From Serratia sp. AKBS12 (GTDB taxonomy: Bacteria; Pseudomonadota; Gammaproteobacteria; Enterobacterales; Enterobacteriaceae), in assembly GCF_024793895.1 (NCBI RefSeq), contig NZ_JANUSB010000015.1, forward strand, positions 1,364,001 through 1,428,000: a DNA stretch of 64,000 nt. Reading direction: 5' to 3'. Every line of letters starts with the position of its first letter. Position 1 is the first letter of the stretch. The translations under genes were made by a program, and so were the position numbers. Under the pieces are notes generated by a model. That model was not told where the DNA came from and did not search any database. It worked only from the letters and a program-made list of their open reading frames with translations. Positions 55,113 to 63,648 of this stretch are shown here, piece after piece.

Positions 55113-56575
55113 GTTGGTTTTCACGCGTAGGCGCCTTGCCGCTGCTGGTCGCTGGCGCATTCTTTATGGAAAATCTCGACGGCACGGTGATTGTCACCGC
55201 GATGCCGCAAATGGCTGCGGCGTTCGGCGTGCAGCCGGTCGACATGAATGTCGGCATTGCCGCCTATATTCTGACCCTGACGGTGTTTATCCCGGCCAGT
55301 GGCTGGATCGCCAACCGTTTTGGCGCCCGCAATGTATTTTCTGCCGCCGTGCTGATTTTCACCCTGGCGTCGGTGCTGTGCGCCTTTAGCATCAGTCTGC
55401 CGACCTTTACCGCTGCGCGTATCCTGCAGGGATTCGGCGGTGCGCTGATGGTACCGGTTGGTCGGCTGGTAGTGCTGCGCAATACCGAGAAAAGCGGCTT
55501 GATCAAGGCGATTGCCACCATTACCTGGCCCGGTTTGGTAGCGCCGATCCTCGGGCCGCCGGTCGGCGGCTTCATTACCACTTACGCCTCCTGGCACTGG
55601 ATTTTCATTCTCAATGTGCCGCTGGGCATTATCGCCCTGCTGTTGGCCTGGCGGCTGATCCCGCAGGAGGAGGCGCAAACCGGGGTGCCATTTGACGGCC
55701 TCGGCTTTCTGCTGACCGGCGTCGCCTGCTTCGGGCTGATGTTTGGCCTCGATCTGATCAATCATCCACAACTCTCCTGGCTGGTGCCGTTGGCCTGCAT
55801 TGTCGCTAGCCTGGCGCTGGGCATGCTGGCCATTCGTCATGCCAGGCGTAGCCCCCATCCGTTAATCAACCTGTGGGCGATGCGGGTAAAAAGTTACGCC
55901 GTCACAATATGGGGAGGTACGCTGTTCCGCGTGGCGATCGGCGCCGTGCCCTTCCTGTTGCCGCTGCTGTTCCAGATAGGCTTCGGACTGAACGCTTTTG
56001 ACGCCGGGCTGCTGGTGCTGGCGGTGTTTGCCGGCAATTTGGCGATGAAGCCTTTTACTTCGGCGATCCTCTATCGCTTTCGTTTTCGCAGCACCCTGAT
56101 GGTCAACGGCCTGCTGAACGCCGCGACCATCTTCGCCTGCGCGTTCCTGACGCCGCAAACGCCGGTATGGCTGATCGTCACGCTGTTATTCATCAGCGGC
56201 CTGACGCGCTCGATGCAGTTCACCGCACTGAATACCCTGGCCTTTTCCGAAGTGCCGCAAACGCAGATGAACGGCGCCAATGCGCTATTTACCATGGCGC
56301 AGCAAATGGGCGGTGGTCTGGGCATTGCCATTGGCGCACTGGCGCTGCGGCTGGCTGACGTCTGGTTCCCCACCGTCGGCGACGCTATCCCGCTGGTCAA
56401 TTTCCAAATGGCGTTTGTGGTTATTGGCGGTATCGCCTTGCTGTCGGTGGTCGACAGTTTTGGACTGGATGCCGAGGCAGGCAACGAAATCCGTCAGAAA
56501 AAACCGGCCAATCTGCTCCCTACGGCGTCGCAAGACGCCAAGGGAAGGCTGTCATCAACCAAGGTAAGGAGTTAA
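55109..56575 (+). CDS. MFS transporter, DHA2 (MdtD/EmrB-like) drug exporter
   Basis: This 488-residue membrane protein has 13-14 hydrophobic segments. FFMENLDGTVIVTAMPQMA near residue 18 is the DHA2 motif D1, and ILQGFGGALMVPVGRLVVLR near 110 is motif C-like. The pattern resembles MdtD more than EmrB, and no EmrA-type partner is present. It would export an unknown toxic compound using the proton gradient. It is followed after three bases by an aldo/keto reductase and is divergent from guaD, but a link to purines is not shown. Confidence 0.88.
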   Translation: MSWFSRVGALPLLVAGAFFMENLDGTVIVTAMPQMAAAFGVQPVDMNVGIAAYILTLTVFIPASGWIANRFGARNVFSAAVLIFTLASVLCAFSISLPTFTAARILQGFGGALMVPVGRLVVLRNTEKSGLIKAIATITWPGLVAPILGPPVGGFITTYASWHWIFILNVPLGIIALLLAWRLIPQEEAQTGVPFDGLGFLLTGVACFGLMFGLDLINHPQLSWLVPLACIVASLALGMLAIRHARRSPHPLINLWAMRVKSYAVTIWGGTLFRVAIGAVPFLLPLLFQIGFGLNAFDAGLLVLAVFAGNLAMKPFTSAILYRFRFRSTLMVNGLLNAATIFACAFLTPQTPVWLIVTLLFISGLTRSMQFTALNTLAFSEVPQTQMNGANALFTMAQQMGGGLGIAIGALALRLADVWFPTVGDAIPLVNFQMAFVVIGGIALLSVVDSFGLDAEAGNEIRQKKPANLLPTASQDAKGRLSSTKVRS

Positions 56576-56578
56576 ACG

Positions 56579-57637
56579 ATGGAATACCGTCAACTGGGGC
56601 ATTCCGGCCTGAAGGTGTCGGTGCTAAGTCTCGGCACCATGACCTTTGGCGGCGAAGGCAAATTTGCCAAAACCGGCGATACCAACGTCAGCGAGGCGCG
56701 TGAACAAATCGCCATGTGCATAGACGCCGGCATCAACCTGTTCGATACCGCCGACGTCTATTCCGCCGGTAAATCTGAAGAAATACTGGGACAGGCGCTG
56801 GGCGATAAGCGTCACCAGGTATTGGTGGCCAGCAAGGCGCGTTTTCCGATGGGCAACGGACCTAACGACGCCGGGCTATCACGCCACCACCTGATCCGCG
56901 CCTGCGAGGCCAGCCTGCGGCGGCTAAATACCGATTATCTCGATTTGTATCAGTTACACGAATGGGATGGCATTACCCCGGTAGAGGAAACCCTGCGCGC
57001 GCTGGAGCACCTGGTCGATAGCGGCAAGGTACGCTACGTCGGCGTATCCAACTTTTCCGGCTGGCATATCATGAAGCATCTGGGCACTTCGGCACTGACC
57101 GGCTGCGTGCGGCCAGTCAGCCAACAGATCCACTACAGCCTGCAGGCTCGCGAGGCAGAATATGAACTGCTGCCGATAGCGCAGGATCAGGGATTGGGCG
57201 TGCTGGTATGGAGCCCGTTGGCCGGCGGCCTGCTCTCCGGCAAGTATCGTCGCAATCAAGGCACGCCGGAAGGTACGCGCCATATGGCGGAATGGGGCGA
57301 ACCACCGGTGCGTGACCAGGACAAACTGTACGATATCATTGACGTGCTGGTGGCAATTGCCGATGCGCGCGGCCTGTCGGCCGCACAGGTGGCCCTCGCC
57401 TGGCTGCTACAGCGCCCCACCGTGACGTCAGTGGTGGTTGGCGCACGCAATCGCCAGCAACTGGCCGATAACCTCAAAGCTGCCAGCCTGACGCTTGAGC
57501 AGAATGAGCTTCGCCAACTGGAAGATGTCAGCCGCCTGCCGCTGCTTTATCCCTATTGGCATCAGGCCCGTACCGCACCCGATCGCCTGTCCGCCGCCGA
57601 TCGGCTGTTAATCGAGCCGCACCTGTCGCAAAAATAA
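56579..57637 (+). CDS. Aldo/keto reductase
   Basis: This 352-residue TIM-barrel reductase has the catalytic Asp-Tyr-Lys-His set as NLFDTADVYSAGKSEEILG (residues ~53-71), VLVASKARF near 80 and LYQLHEWD near 122. The cofactor site VVVGARNRQQL lies near 285. It would reduce aldehydes or ketones with NADPH. The ATG follows AAGGAG and the gene is cotranscribed with the MFS exporter, which hints at detoxification of one compound by both. Confidence 0.92.
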   Translation: MEYRQLGHSGLKVSVLSLGTMTFGGEGKFAKTGDTNVSEAREQIAMCIDAGINLFDTADVYSAGKSEEILGQALGDKRHQVLVASKARFPMGNGPNDAGLSRHHLIRACEASLRRLNTDYLDLYQLHEWDGITPVEETLRALEHLVDSGKVRYVGVSNFSGWHIMKHLGTSALTGCVRPVSQQIHYSLQAREAEYELLPIAQDQGLGVLVWSPLAGGLLSGKYRRNQGTPEGTRHMAEWGEPPVRDQDKLYDIIDVLVAIADARGLSAAQVALAWLLQRPTVTSVVVGARNRQQLADNLKAASLTLEQNELRQLEDVSRLPLLYPYWHQARTAPDRLSAADRLLIEPHLSQK

Positions 57638-57671
57638 TTCGCATCTGTCGGCAATCAACGTAGTATCAACG

Positions 57672-57701
57672 ATCCGCCCTGGTTTAACCGGGCGGATTTT
57701 T
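57672..57701 (+). terminator. Rho-independent terminator after the aldo/keto reductase gene
   Basis: ATCCGCCC (57672-57679) pairs with GGGCGGAT (57690-57697), with inner GGTT/AACC pairing, followed by TTTTT. It lies 35 bases after the reductase stop. Confidence 0.88.
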
Positions 57702-57732
57702 GCCGTTAGGCCTGAAAAGTGAGGTAATAATA

Positions 57733-58257
57733 ATGAAATACAGTGACCTTTCTCAGTGCCGGGTGAACACCGATCGGTTGTTGATTGCCCCTTTTACCGC
57801 AGCTGACGCCGATGATGTTTACCAGGCGATTACCCCTACGCTAACCCGTTTCATGAATTTTGAACCGGAGCCGTCGCCCGAAGCGTTTGCCAACGTCTGG
57901 CAAGGCTGGCTGCCGCTGATCCGCGAAGGTGAAGAAGTCTTTTTCGTCGCTCGACTGCGCGACAGCAAACAGTTTATCGGCATGAGCGGCGTGCACGATC
58001 TGCATAGCCATACACCCGAACTCGGCATCTGGGTAAAGGAAAACCAGCACGGCCACGGCTATGGCCGCGAAATCGTCCATGCCGTTGCCGCCTGGGCCAG
58101 CGAGCGTTATCGCCCGCAGTACTTTATTTACCCGGTTGCCGAGCAGAACGCTCCCAGCCGCCGGCTGGTCGAGTCGCTGGGTGGCGTGGTGAGCGGCCGT
58201 CGCGACCATATCAAGTATGACTGCCTGGTCTATCACCTGCCGGCGTTTGGCGAGTGA
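57733..58257 (+). CDS. GNAT family N-acetyltransferase, RimJ/RimL type
   Basis: This 174-residue acetyltransferase of the RimJ/RimL subgroup has the opening VNTDRLLIAPFTAADADDV, acetyl-CoA loop NQHGHGYGREIV near residue 106 and NAPSRRLVESLGG near 143. GAGG upstream supports the chosen ATG; an earlier in-frame Met lies inside the terminator. Such enzymes acetylate protein N termini or small amines. It has its own transcript. Confidence 0.9.
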   Translation: MKYSDLSQCRVNTDRLLIAPFTAADADDVYQAITPTLTRFMNFEPEPSPEAFANVWQGWLPLIREGEEVFFVARLRDSKQFIGMSGVHDLHSHTPELGIWVKENQHGHGYGREIVHAVAAWASERYRPQYFIYPVAEQNAPSRRLVESLGGVVSGRRDHIKYDCLVYHLPAFGE

Positions 58258-58329
58258 TATGTTTTGTGCCAGCGAAATATGTTAATCATAGAGTACGGTA
58301 TTGGCTAAAAAACCTTGAGGAACAGCAAG

Positions 58330-59079
58330 ATGATCATTTTTGTTACCGGCGTAACGTCCGGTTTTGGTGAGGCTATAGCGCGTAAATTTATTGCCGAAGG
58401 ACACCAGGTCATTGGCGCCGGCCGCCGAGCGGAACGCTTGCAGGCGCTGCAAGGCGAATTGGGCGATGCGCTGCACACCGTGCAGTTGGACGTGCGCAAT
58501 CGCGCCGCCATTCAGCAAGCCATCGAGTCATTGCCGGCCGCGCTGAGCAACGTGGACGTGCTGGTCAACAACGCCGGGTTGGCGCTGGGACTGGAACCGG
58601 CGCACAAGGCCAACGCCGATGACTGGGAAACCATGATCGACACCAACAACAAAGGCCTGGTCAATATGACCCGCGCACTGCTGCCGGCAATGGTGGAACG
58701 CAACGTCGGCCATGTGATCAATATTGGCTCTACCGCCGCCAACTGGCCTTATGCCGGCGGCAATGTGTACGGCGCAACCAAAGCGTTCGTCAAACAGTTC
58801 AGCCTTGGCCTGCGCGCCGACCTGCACGGCACGCGCCTGCGCGTAACCGATATCGAGCCAGGTCTGGTCGGCGGAACGGAGTTTTCCAACGTTCGCTTCA
58901 AGGGCGACGACGGCAAGGTCAACAAAACCTATGACGGTGCCGACGCGCTGACGCCGGAAGACATTGCCGACGCGGTATTTTGGGTGGCCACCCTGCCGGC
59001 GCGGGTAAATATCAACACGCTGGAAATGATGCCGGTCAGTCAGAGTTTTGCCGGGCTAAGCATTCATCGCGAGGCCTGA
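58330..59079 (+). CDS. ydfG: NADP-dependent 3-hydroxy acid dehydrogenase, YdfG-like SDR
   Basis: This 249-residue classical SDR has TSGFGEAIA in the cofactor motif (residues ~9-17), NNAG near 81, catalytic YGATK near 147 and the PGLVGGTEFSNVRFKGD segment characteristic of YdfG. YdfG oxidises 3-hydroxy acids such as L-allo-threonine and serine, and reduces malonic semialdehyde. GAGGA eight bases upstream supports the start. Confidence 0.92.
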   Translation: MIIFVTGVTSGFGEAIARKFIAEGHQVIGAGRRAERLQALQGELGDALHTVQLDVRNRAAIQQAIESLPAALSNVDVLVNNAGLALGLEPAHKANADDWETMIDTNNKGLVNMTRALLPAMVERNVGHVINIGSTAANWPYAGGNVYGATKAFVKQFSLGLRADLHGTRLRVTDIEPGLVGGTEFSNVRFKGDDGKVNKTYDGADALTPEDIADAVFWVATLPARVNINTLEMMPVSQSFAGLSIHREA

Positions 59080-59085
59080 CAGGAC

Positions 59086-59108
59086 GGCGGCGGGTATATC
59101 CCGCCGCC
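59086..59108. terminator. Bidirectional terminator between ydfG and ynfA
   Basis: GGCGGCGGG (59086-59094) and CCCGCCGCC (59100-59108) form a perfect nine-bp stem with a five-base loop. It fills the 33 bases between two convergent genes. The plus-strand tail (CTGTTTAT) has only a short T stretch. Confidence 0.75.
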
Positions 59109-59112
59109 CTGT

Positions 59113-59439
59113 TTATGATGTGCGCCAGCCGGCGACGATAATCAGCATGCCCGCCAGCGCCACGCCGGCTCCCAGCCAGTCAAATGCCGTCAACTTCACC
59201 CCGTCCACCACCCGCAGCCATAACAGCGCCGTTGCTACATACACGCCACCATACGCCGCGTACACTCTGCCGCTGGCCGCCGGATGCAGGGTCAGCAGCC
59301 AGACAAAAACCGCCAGACTGACGGCAGCCGGTAGCAGAAGCCACGCGCCTGCGCCTTTTTTCAGCCACAGGTAAGGCAAAAAGCAGCCGATGATTTCAGC
59401 CAGCGCAGTGGCAAAGAACAATAAGGTCGTCTTAAGCAT
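59113..59439 (-). CDS. ynfA: YnfA family inner-membrane protein
   Basis: This 108-residue protein with four hydrophobic segments has exactly the usual YnfA length. [20 protein letters not shown] lies near the start and [16 protein letters not shown] in the middle. The family is related to small multidrug resistance pumps, and a role in efflux has been proposed. A longer frame upstream adds residues with no family match, so I use the Met at MLKTTLLFF. Confidence 0.93.
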   Translation of the reverse strand: MLKTTLLFFATALAEIIGCFLPYLWLKKGAGAWLLLPAAVSLAVFVWLLTLHPAASGRVYAAYGGVYVATALLWLRVVDGVKLTAFDWLGAGVALAGMLIIVAGWRTS

Positions 59440-59589
59440 CAGGGCAGTTTTCTCTCCGAAATATAAACGAAAGCGGTGCTTGGCTGGCACCTGGTAAGCA
59501 GGCGGTGGTATATTGATCTTATGCCCTGACAAGAGCACCCAAGTCGGTGTTGCCGCCAGCGAGCAACACTTTCTCAGAAGGATGAACCC

Positions 59590-59958
59590 ATGAAATTACT
59601 TTCTCGCCAACGACTGCTGCGCAGTCTGCTGCCGGCCGCAGCGCTATTGGCTATGAGCGCCTGGCAATTGCCGGCCATGGCCGCCAGCTGCACGCAAGGC
59701 AGCACCTGTATCACCGTTGACGGCAAAGGTAGCGGCGCAATGTCTACCGAAGAAGCTCGTCAGAGCAAGGAGCAGTGGAATGATACCCGCACCTTGCGCC
59801 ATAAGGTCAACACCCGGGTCGAAAAAGATTTCGACAAGCTCGACAAAGCCGCCGACGACCAGGATCGCTGTAACGACAGCCTTAACGTTAACGCCTATTG
59901 GGAGCCGTCGACGCTGAAATGCCTTGACCGCACCACGGGGCGTAAGATTTATCCTTAA
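59590..59958 (+). CDS. ynfB: UPF0482 (DUF1283) family secreted protein, YnfB-like
   Basis: This 122-residue protein has a signal peptide (residues ~1-31, cleavage near AMA-AS), so it is periplasmic. The mature part has two disulfide-capable cysteine pairs ([14 protein letters not shown]...KCLDR) and the family block [19 protein letters not shown]. Its function is unknown. It is divergent from ynfA, as in E. coli. Confidence 0.93.
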   Translation: MKLLSRQRLLRSLLPAAALLAMSAWQLPAMAASCTQGSTCITVDGKGSGAMSTEEARQSKEQWNDTRTLRHKVNTRVEKDFDKLDKAADDQDRCNDSLNVNAYWEPSTLKCLDRTTGRKIYP

Positions 59959-60043
59959 TCTGGCGCCGCCGCGCCGCCAGCGTTAATTTTAACCGCGCGA
60001 GCTGCTATCCTGATAAGGAAATGGGCTCTTAACCAAGGACTGA

Positions 60044-60346
60044 ATGATGAGAAAAGCGTTTGTACTCGGCGCTTTGCTGATGGGCACGGCGCCGCTGGCG
60101 GCCTTCGCCTCATGCGAAAGCGTGAAGGCGGAAATTTCGCAGAAGATCATCAGCAACGGCGTACCAGAATCCGGCTTCAGGCTGGATATCGTGCCAAACG
60201 ATCAGGCTGAGCAAGCCGGCGGCCAAGTGGTTGGCCACTGCGAAAACGACACACAGAAAATTGTCTACACTCGCCTGAATAATGGCGATGACGGCGGTGA
60301 CCCGGCGCAAACCGGCACCAGCCAGGATATGACCTCTCCGCAATAA
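60044..60346 (+). CDS. DUF1161 family periplasmic protein, YnfD-like
   Basis: This 100-residue protein has a signal peptide ending near AFA-SCES. The mature part matches the DUF1161 pattern CESVKAEISQKIISNGVPES and ends in GHCENDTQKIVYTR, so it has two cysteines. Function is unknown. Translation may begin at either Met of the ATGATG pair. It follows the ynfB-like gene in the same orientation. Confidence 0.88.
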   Translation: MMRKAFVLGALLMGTAPLAAFASCESVKAEISQKIISNGVPESGFRLDIVPNDQAEQAGGQVVGHCENDTQKIVYTRLNNGDDGGDPAQTGTSQDMTSPQ

Positions 60347-60374
60347 CCTTCCCGGGCGTGGTTCGCTGCGCCCG

Positions 60375-61862
60375 TTACGTCTGTTCCACTTCCTCGCCTT
60401 CCCCTTGTGGCCGATGCCGTGCCGGCACCAGCATCGCCGCTGCCAACGCAAACAGCGACACCAGCGCCGAGGCCAGGAACACCCAGTGCAGCGACGCCGC
60501 TACCTGTTGAATCAGATTGGCCAGTACATCGGGCGCCAGGGCGCTGCGCCGCGCAGGTTCCATCAGTTGCTGTACCGGATCGGCGGTTTGCGGCAGACGC
60601 AATTCCAGGTTGATGTTCAGCGTCGCCCCGAGAATTGCCGTGCCGATCGCCGATCCCATCATGCGGGTAAATACCGTGCAGGCAGTAGCAATGCCACGAA
60701 TGCTGTGATGAGCGGCGTTCTGTACCGAAACCAGAAACGTGGTATTGCACAGCCCCATGCCGGCGCCGACCATAAAGGCCGCCGTTCTACCCCATAGCAA
60801 ACCACCGTGCGGTTCGAGCAGCAACAGGATAAGCCCACCGGCAACCAGCAATCCCGCACCCAGCAATGCGGTGGTGCGGTAGGACGTCCACAGCATCAGA
60901 CGGCCACTTAAGGTACTGGCTAGCGGCCAGCCGATAGACATCAGTGCCAACGTGGTTCCGGCCTGTAACGGCGTTCCGCCCATCGCCCCCTGAATAAACG
61001 TTGGCAAAAAGGCGCTGATGCCCATCATCGCCGCGCCAATTGCCAGGCCGCCGATGTTGCCGGCGACAATTACCCGACTGCGCCACAGCGCCAGCGGGAA
61101 TAACGGCTCCGGCGCGCGGCGCTCCTGGCGCACCAGCATAATCAGCGAGACCGTTGCCAGCAGCAGCATCGGTATCACCCACCACCCCATAGTTTCGGCC
61201 TGCAATAATGCCAGTAACAGACTGGCGACAAACAGCGTCAACCAACCGGTACCGGCCAGATCCAGCGCGTGCCGACGCACTTGGCTGCCAGCCGGCAAAT
61301 AACGCCCGAGCAGCAGCATGGCTAACAGGCCGATCGGCAGATTGACCCAAAACACCAACGCCCACGGCAGGTGCTGCACGATAAACGCGCCCAGCAACGG
61401 ACCGATGATCGCCGAAAAGCCCCATACGCTGGACAGATAGCCCATCACCTTTGGCCGTTCCCGCGGACTATAGACATCGCCGATAATGGTAGTGGCAATT
61501 GGCATTACCGCACCGGCACCCAACCCCTGCAATAACCGAAAACCGATCAGCCAGTACATGTTGGGTGAAAAGCCGCACAGCACCGAGCCCAGCAGAAACA
61601 GCGACGCGCCAAAAAAGAAGATGCGCTTACGGCCATACAGATCGGCCAATCGCCCGTAGATCGGGATGGTGATGGCCTGCGCCAACAGATAGACCGCAAA
61701 GACCCACCCCAACAGCGAGAATCCCCCCAGATCGGCAATAATGGTCGGCATGGCGGTGGCAACAATTGTCGCTTCAATCGCCGACATGAACATCGCCAGC
61801 ATACAGGCGATAAGGATCAGCGGGCGCTGTGCCACTGGCAGCGCGTCATTGTCATTCGTCAT
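60375..61862 (-). CDS. MFS multidrug exporter, DHA2 family (14 segments)
   Basis: This 495-residue membrane protein has MFMSAIEATIVATAMPTIIA near residue 25 (DHA2 motif D1), FRLLQGLGAGAVMPIATTII near 110 and 14 hydrophobic segments. It belongs to the MDR-type group that exports drugs by proton antiport. I chose the Met at MTNDNDALP; a longer frame upstream adds 38 residues without family character. It faces the DUF1161 gene end to end and is divergent from the peroxidase gene. No dedicated regulator is adjacent. Confidence 0.88.
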   Translation of the reverse strand: MTNDNDALPVAQRPLILIACMLAMFMSAIEATIVATAMPTIIADLGGFSLLGWVFAVYLLAQAITIPIYGRLADLYGRKRIFFFGASLFLLGSVLCGFSPNMYWLIGFRLLQGLGAGAVMPIATTIIGDVYSPRERPKVMGYLSSVWGFSAIIGPLLGAFIVQHLPWALVFWVNLPIGLLAMLLLGRYLPAGSQVRRHALDLAGTGWLTLFVASLLLALLQAETMGWWVIPMLLLATVSLIMLVRQERRAPEPLFPLALWRSRVIVAGNIGGLAIGAAMMGISAFLPTFIQGAMGGTPLQAGTTLALMSIGWPLASTLSGRLMLWTSYRTTALLGAGLLVAGGLILLLLEPHGGLLWGRTAAFMVGAGMGLCNTTFLVSVQNAAHHSIRGIATACTVFTRMMGSAIGTAILGATLNINLELRLPQTADPVQQLMEPARRSALAPDVLANLIQQVAASLHWVFLASALVSLFALAAAMLVPARHRPQGEGEEVEQT

Positions 61863-61998
61863 TGATAATCCAATCTTGTCCCGCACAAGTGTAATGAGAT
61901 GAAGTATACCAGCCTTGGTATTTGCGGCTGAACTGTCTGCTCGGATCGCGATCCCGGTTACAGCCTGGCGCACCAATTGAACATTTTGTTACGTCGTA

Positions 61999-62030
61999 AC
62001 CTATCGTTGCTGCCTATACCAATGATAGGT
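61999..62030. promoter_or_regulatory. 11-base inverted repeat in the divergent MFS/ccp region
   Basis: ACCTATCGTTG (61999-62009) and CAATGATAGGT (62020-62030) pair over 11 positions with one G-T pair, ten bases apart. It lies upstream of the FNR box and 137 bases from the MFS start. It may be an operator for the exporter or a second regulator of the peroxidase gene. Confidence 0.45.
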
Positions 62031-62047
62031 CAGCCCGCTCTCCTGCC

Positions 62048-62061
62048 TTGATTTCAATCAA
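62048..62061 (+). promoter_or_regulatory. Perfect FNR box upstream of ccp
   Basis: TTGAT-TTCA-ATCAA is an exact FNR consensus. Its centre (62054.5) lies 41.5 bases before the start predicted from a -10 box GACAAT (62084-62089), the class II activator position. It fits known FNR activation of the homologous E. coli yhjA gene. Confidence 0.85.
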
Positions 62062-62166
62062 CTACCGTCACGCCCCCCGACTGGACAATCAGCTAGCCGT
62101 TCCCTCACCGCGTCACTGGCGGGCTGAATGGCTGTTGGAATGCAAACTCAATGGAGCGAGAACACA

Positions 62167-63537
62167 ATGAAAAAGATCATATTGGGCTGTGCAATCGTGG
62201 CGATTGCCGGCTATCTGAGCGTGGTCGGTTATATCTACCACTTCGATCAACAACGCCAACCGCTGCTGGTCGGCAATACCATTAGCACTATCCTTACCCG
62301 GCACGGTTGTGATTATTGCCATACCGCGTCTGCCGAATTGCCGTTCTATGCCTCGTTGCCAATCAGCAGGCAACTGATGCAGTACGACATAAAAACCGGA
62401 TTGCGCCATTTTTCGCTCGCGCCGACGCTTATCGCCCTACAACAAGGCGGCGCGGTTCCCGAGGCCGACCTCGCCAAGCTGGAATCGGTGCTGCAATATC
62501 AACAAATGCCGCCAGTACGCTACAAGGCGCTGCACTGGGCCGGGGAACTCGACGACGCCAATCGGCAAACGCTGCTGGCGTGGATCCGCCAACAGCGTAC
62601 ACAATATTACACCTTGCCGGGCACCCCGGCGGCGTTGCTCGGCCAGGCATTACAACCATTGCCGAAAGCGCTGCCAACCGATGCGCGCAAAGTAGCCCTG
62701 GGGTTCAGGCTGTTCCACGATCCACGTCTATCGGCCGACAACAGTATCTCCTGCGCGCATTGCCATATGTTGGGCGCCGGCGGCGTGGATGCCCGCGTCA
62801 CTTCACTGGGCGTTAACGGTCAGCAGGGGCCGATTAACGCGCCAACGGTATTCAATGCGGTGTTCAATATTGCGCAATTCTGGGACGGTCGCGCACAGGA
62901 TCTGCAGGAACAGGCCGGCGGGCCACCGCTTAACCCGATCGAAATGGCCTCCACCTCATGGCAGCAAATCATCGATAAACTGGATCAGGATGCGCAATTG
63001 AAGGCGGACTTTCGCCGCGTCTATGCCGACGGCTTTTCCGCTACCAACATTACCCATGCCATTGCCGAATTCGAAAAAACGCTGCTGACCCCAGACAGCC
63101 CGTTCGACCGCTATTTGGCCGGCGATCGCCAGGCGCTTACGGCACAGCAGCTGCGTGGTTATCAACTGTTCCGCGATAACAAGTGCGGTACCTGTCACAC
63201 CGGCGTCAACCTGGGCGGCCAGTCCTATGAAATCATGGGGTTGAAGGCAGATTACTTTGCCGACCGCGGTAATCCCACCGTCGCCGATCTCGGGCGTTAC
63301 AATGTCACAAAACTGGATACTGACCGCCACCGTTTCAAAACGCCCACCCTGCGCAATGTGGCATTAACCACGCCGTACTTCCATGACGGCAGCGTTACCA
63401 CGCTGCATCAGGCGGTGCGCGACATGCTGAAATATCAGGTCGGTACCACGCTGCCAGAAAGCGACGTTGACGATCTGGTGGCGTTGTTGCACGCGATGAC
63501 CGGGAAATACTCACCGGCAGCGCTTGCCCCTCAATAA
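62167..63537 (+). CDS. ccp: Tri-haem cytochrome c peroxidase, YhjA/Ccp type
   Basis: This 456-residue protein is anchored by an N-terminal membrane segment (residues ~4-23) and has three haem c sites: CDYCH at 48-52, CAHCH at 196-200 and CGTCH at 340-344. The extra N-terminal haem marks the YhjA group, which takes electrons from the quinol pool and reduces H2O2 in the periplasm, allowing peroxide to act as an electron acceptor without oxygen. I chose the start at MKKIILG, with GGAG upstream. Confidence 0.94.
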   Translation: MKKIILGCAIVAIAGYLSVVGYIYHFDQQRQPLLVGNTISTILTRHGCDYCHTASAELPFYASLPISRQLMQYDIKTGLRHFSLAPTLIALQQGGAVPEADLAKLESVLQYQQMPPVRYKALHWAGELDDANRQTLLAWIRQQRTQYYTLPGTPAALLGQALQPLPKALPTDARKVALGFRLFHDPRLSADNSISCAHCHMLGAGGVDARVTSLGVNGQQGPINAPTVFNAVFNIAQFWDGRAQDLQEQAGGPPLNPIEMASTSWQQIIDKLDQDAQLKADFRRVYADGFSATNITHAIAEFEKTLLTPDSPFDRYLAGDRQALTAQQLRGYQLFRDNKCGTCHTGVNLGGQSYEIMGLKADYFADRGNPTVADLGRYNVTKLDTDRHRFKTPTLRNVALTTPYFHDGSVTTLHQAVRDMLKYQVGTTLPESDVDDLVALLHAMTGKYSPAALAPQ

Positions 63538-63556
63538 ATCGTTCGCCATCACACCC

Positions 63557-63586
63557 CCGGCGAATCTGCAAAGATTCGCTGGTTTT
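63557..63586 (+). terminator. Rho-independent terminator after ccp
   Basis: GCGAATCT (63560-63567) pairs with AGATTCGC (63572-63579) around a GCAA tetraloop, extended outward by three more pairs, and is followed by TTTT. It lies 20 bases after the peroxidase stop. Confidence 0.85.
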
Positions 63587-63648
63587 CCCAACGCCAGACA
63601 AGCACAATGCCCCTGACCCTTTCATTTTATTCACCATTTTACTGACGC

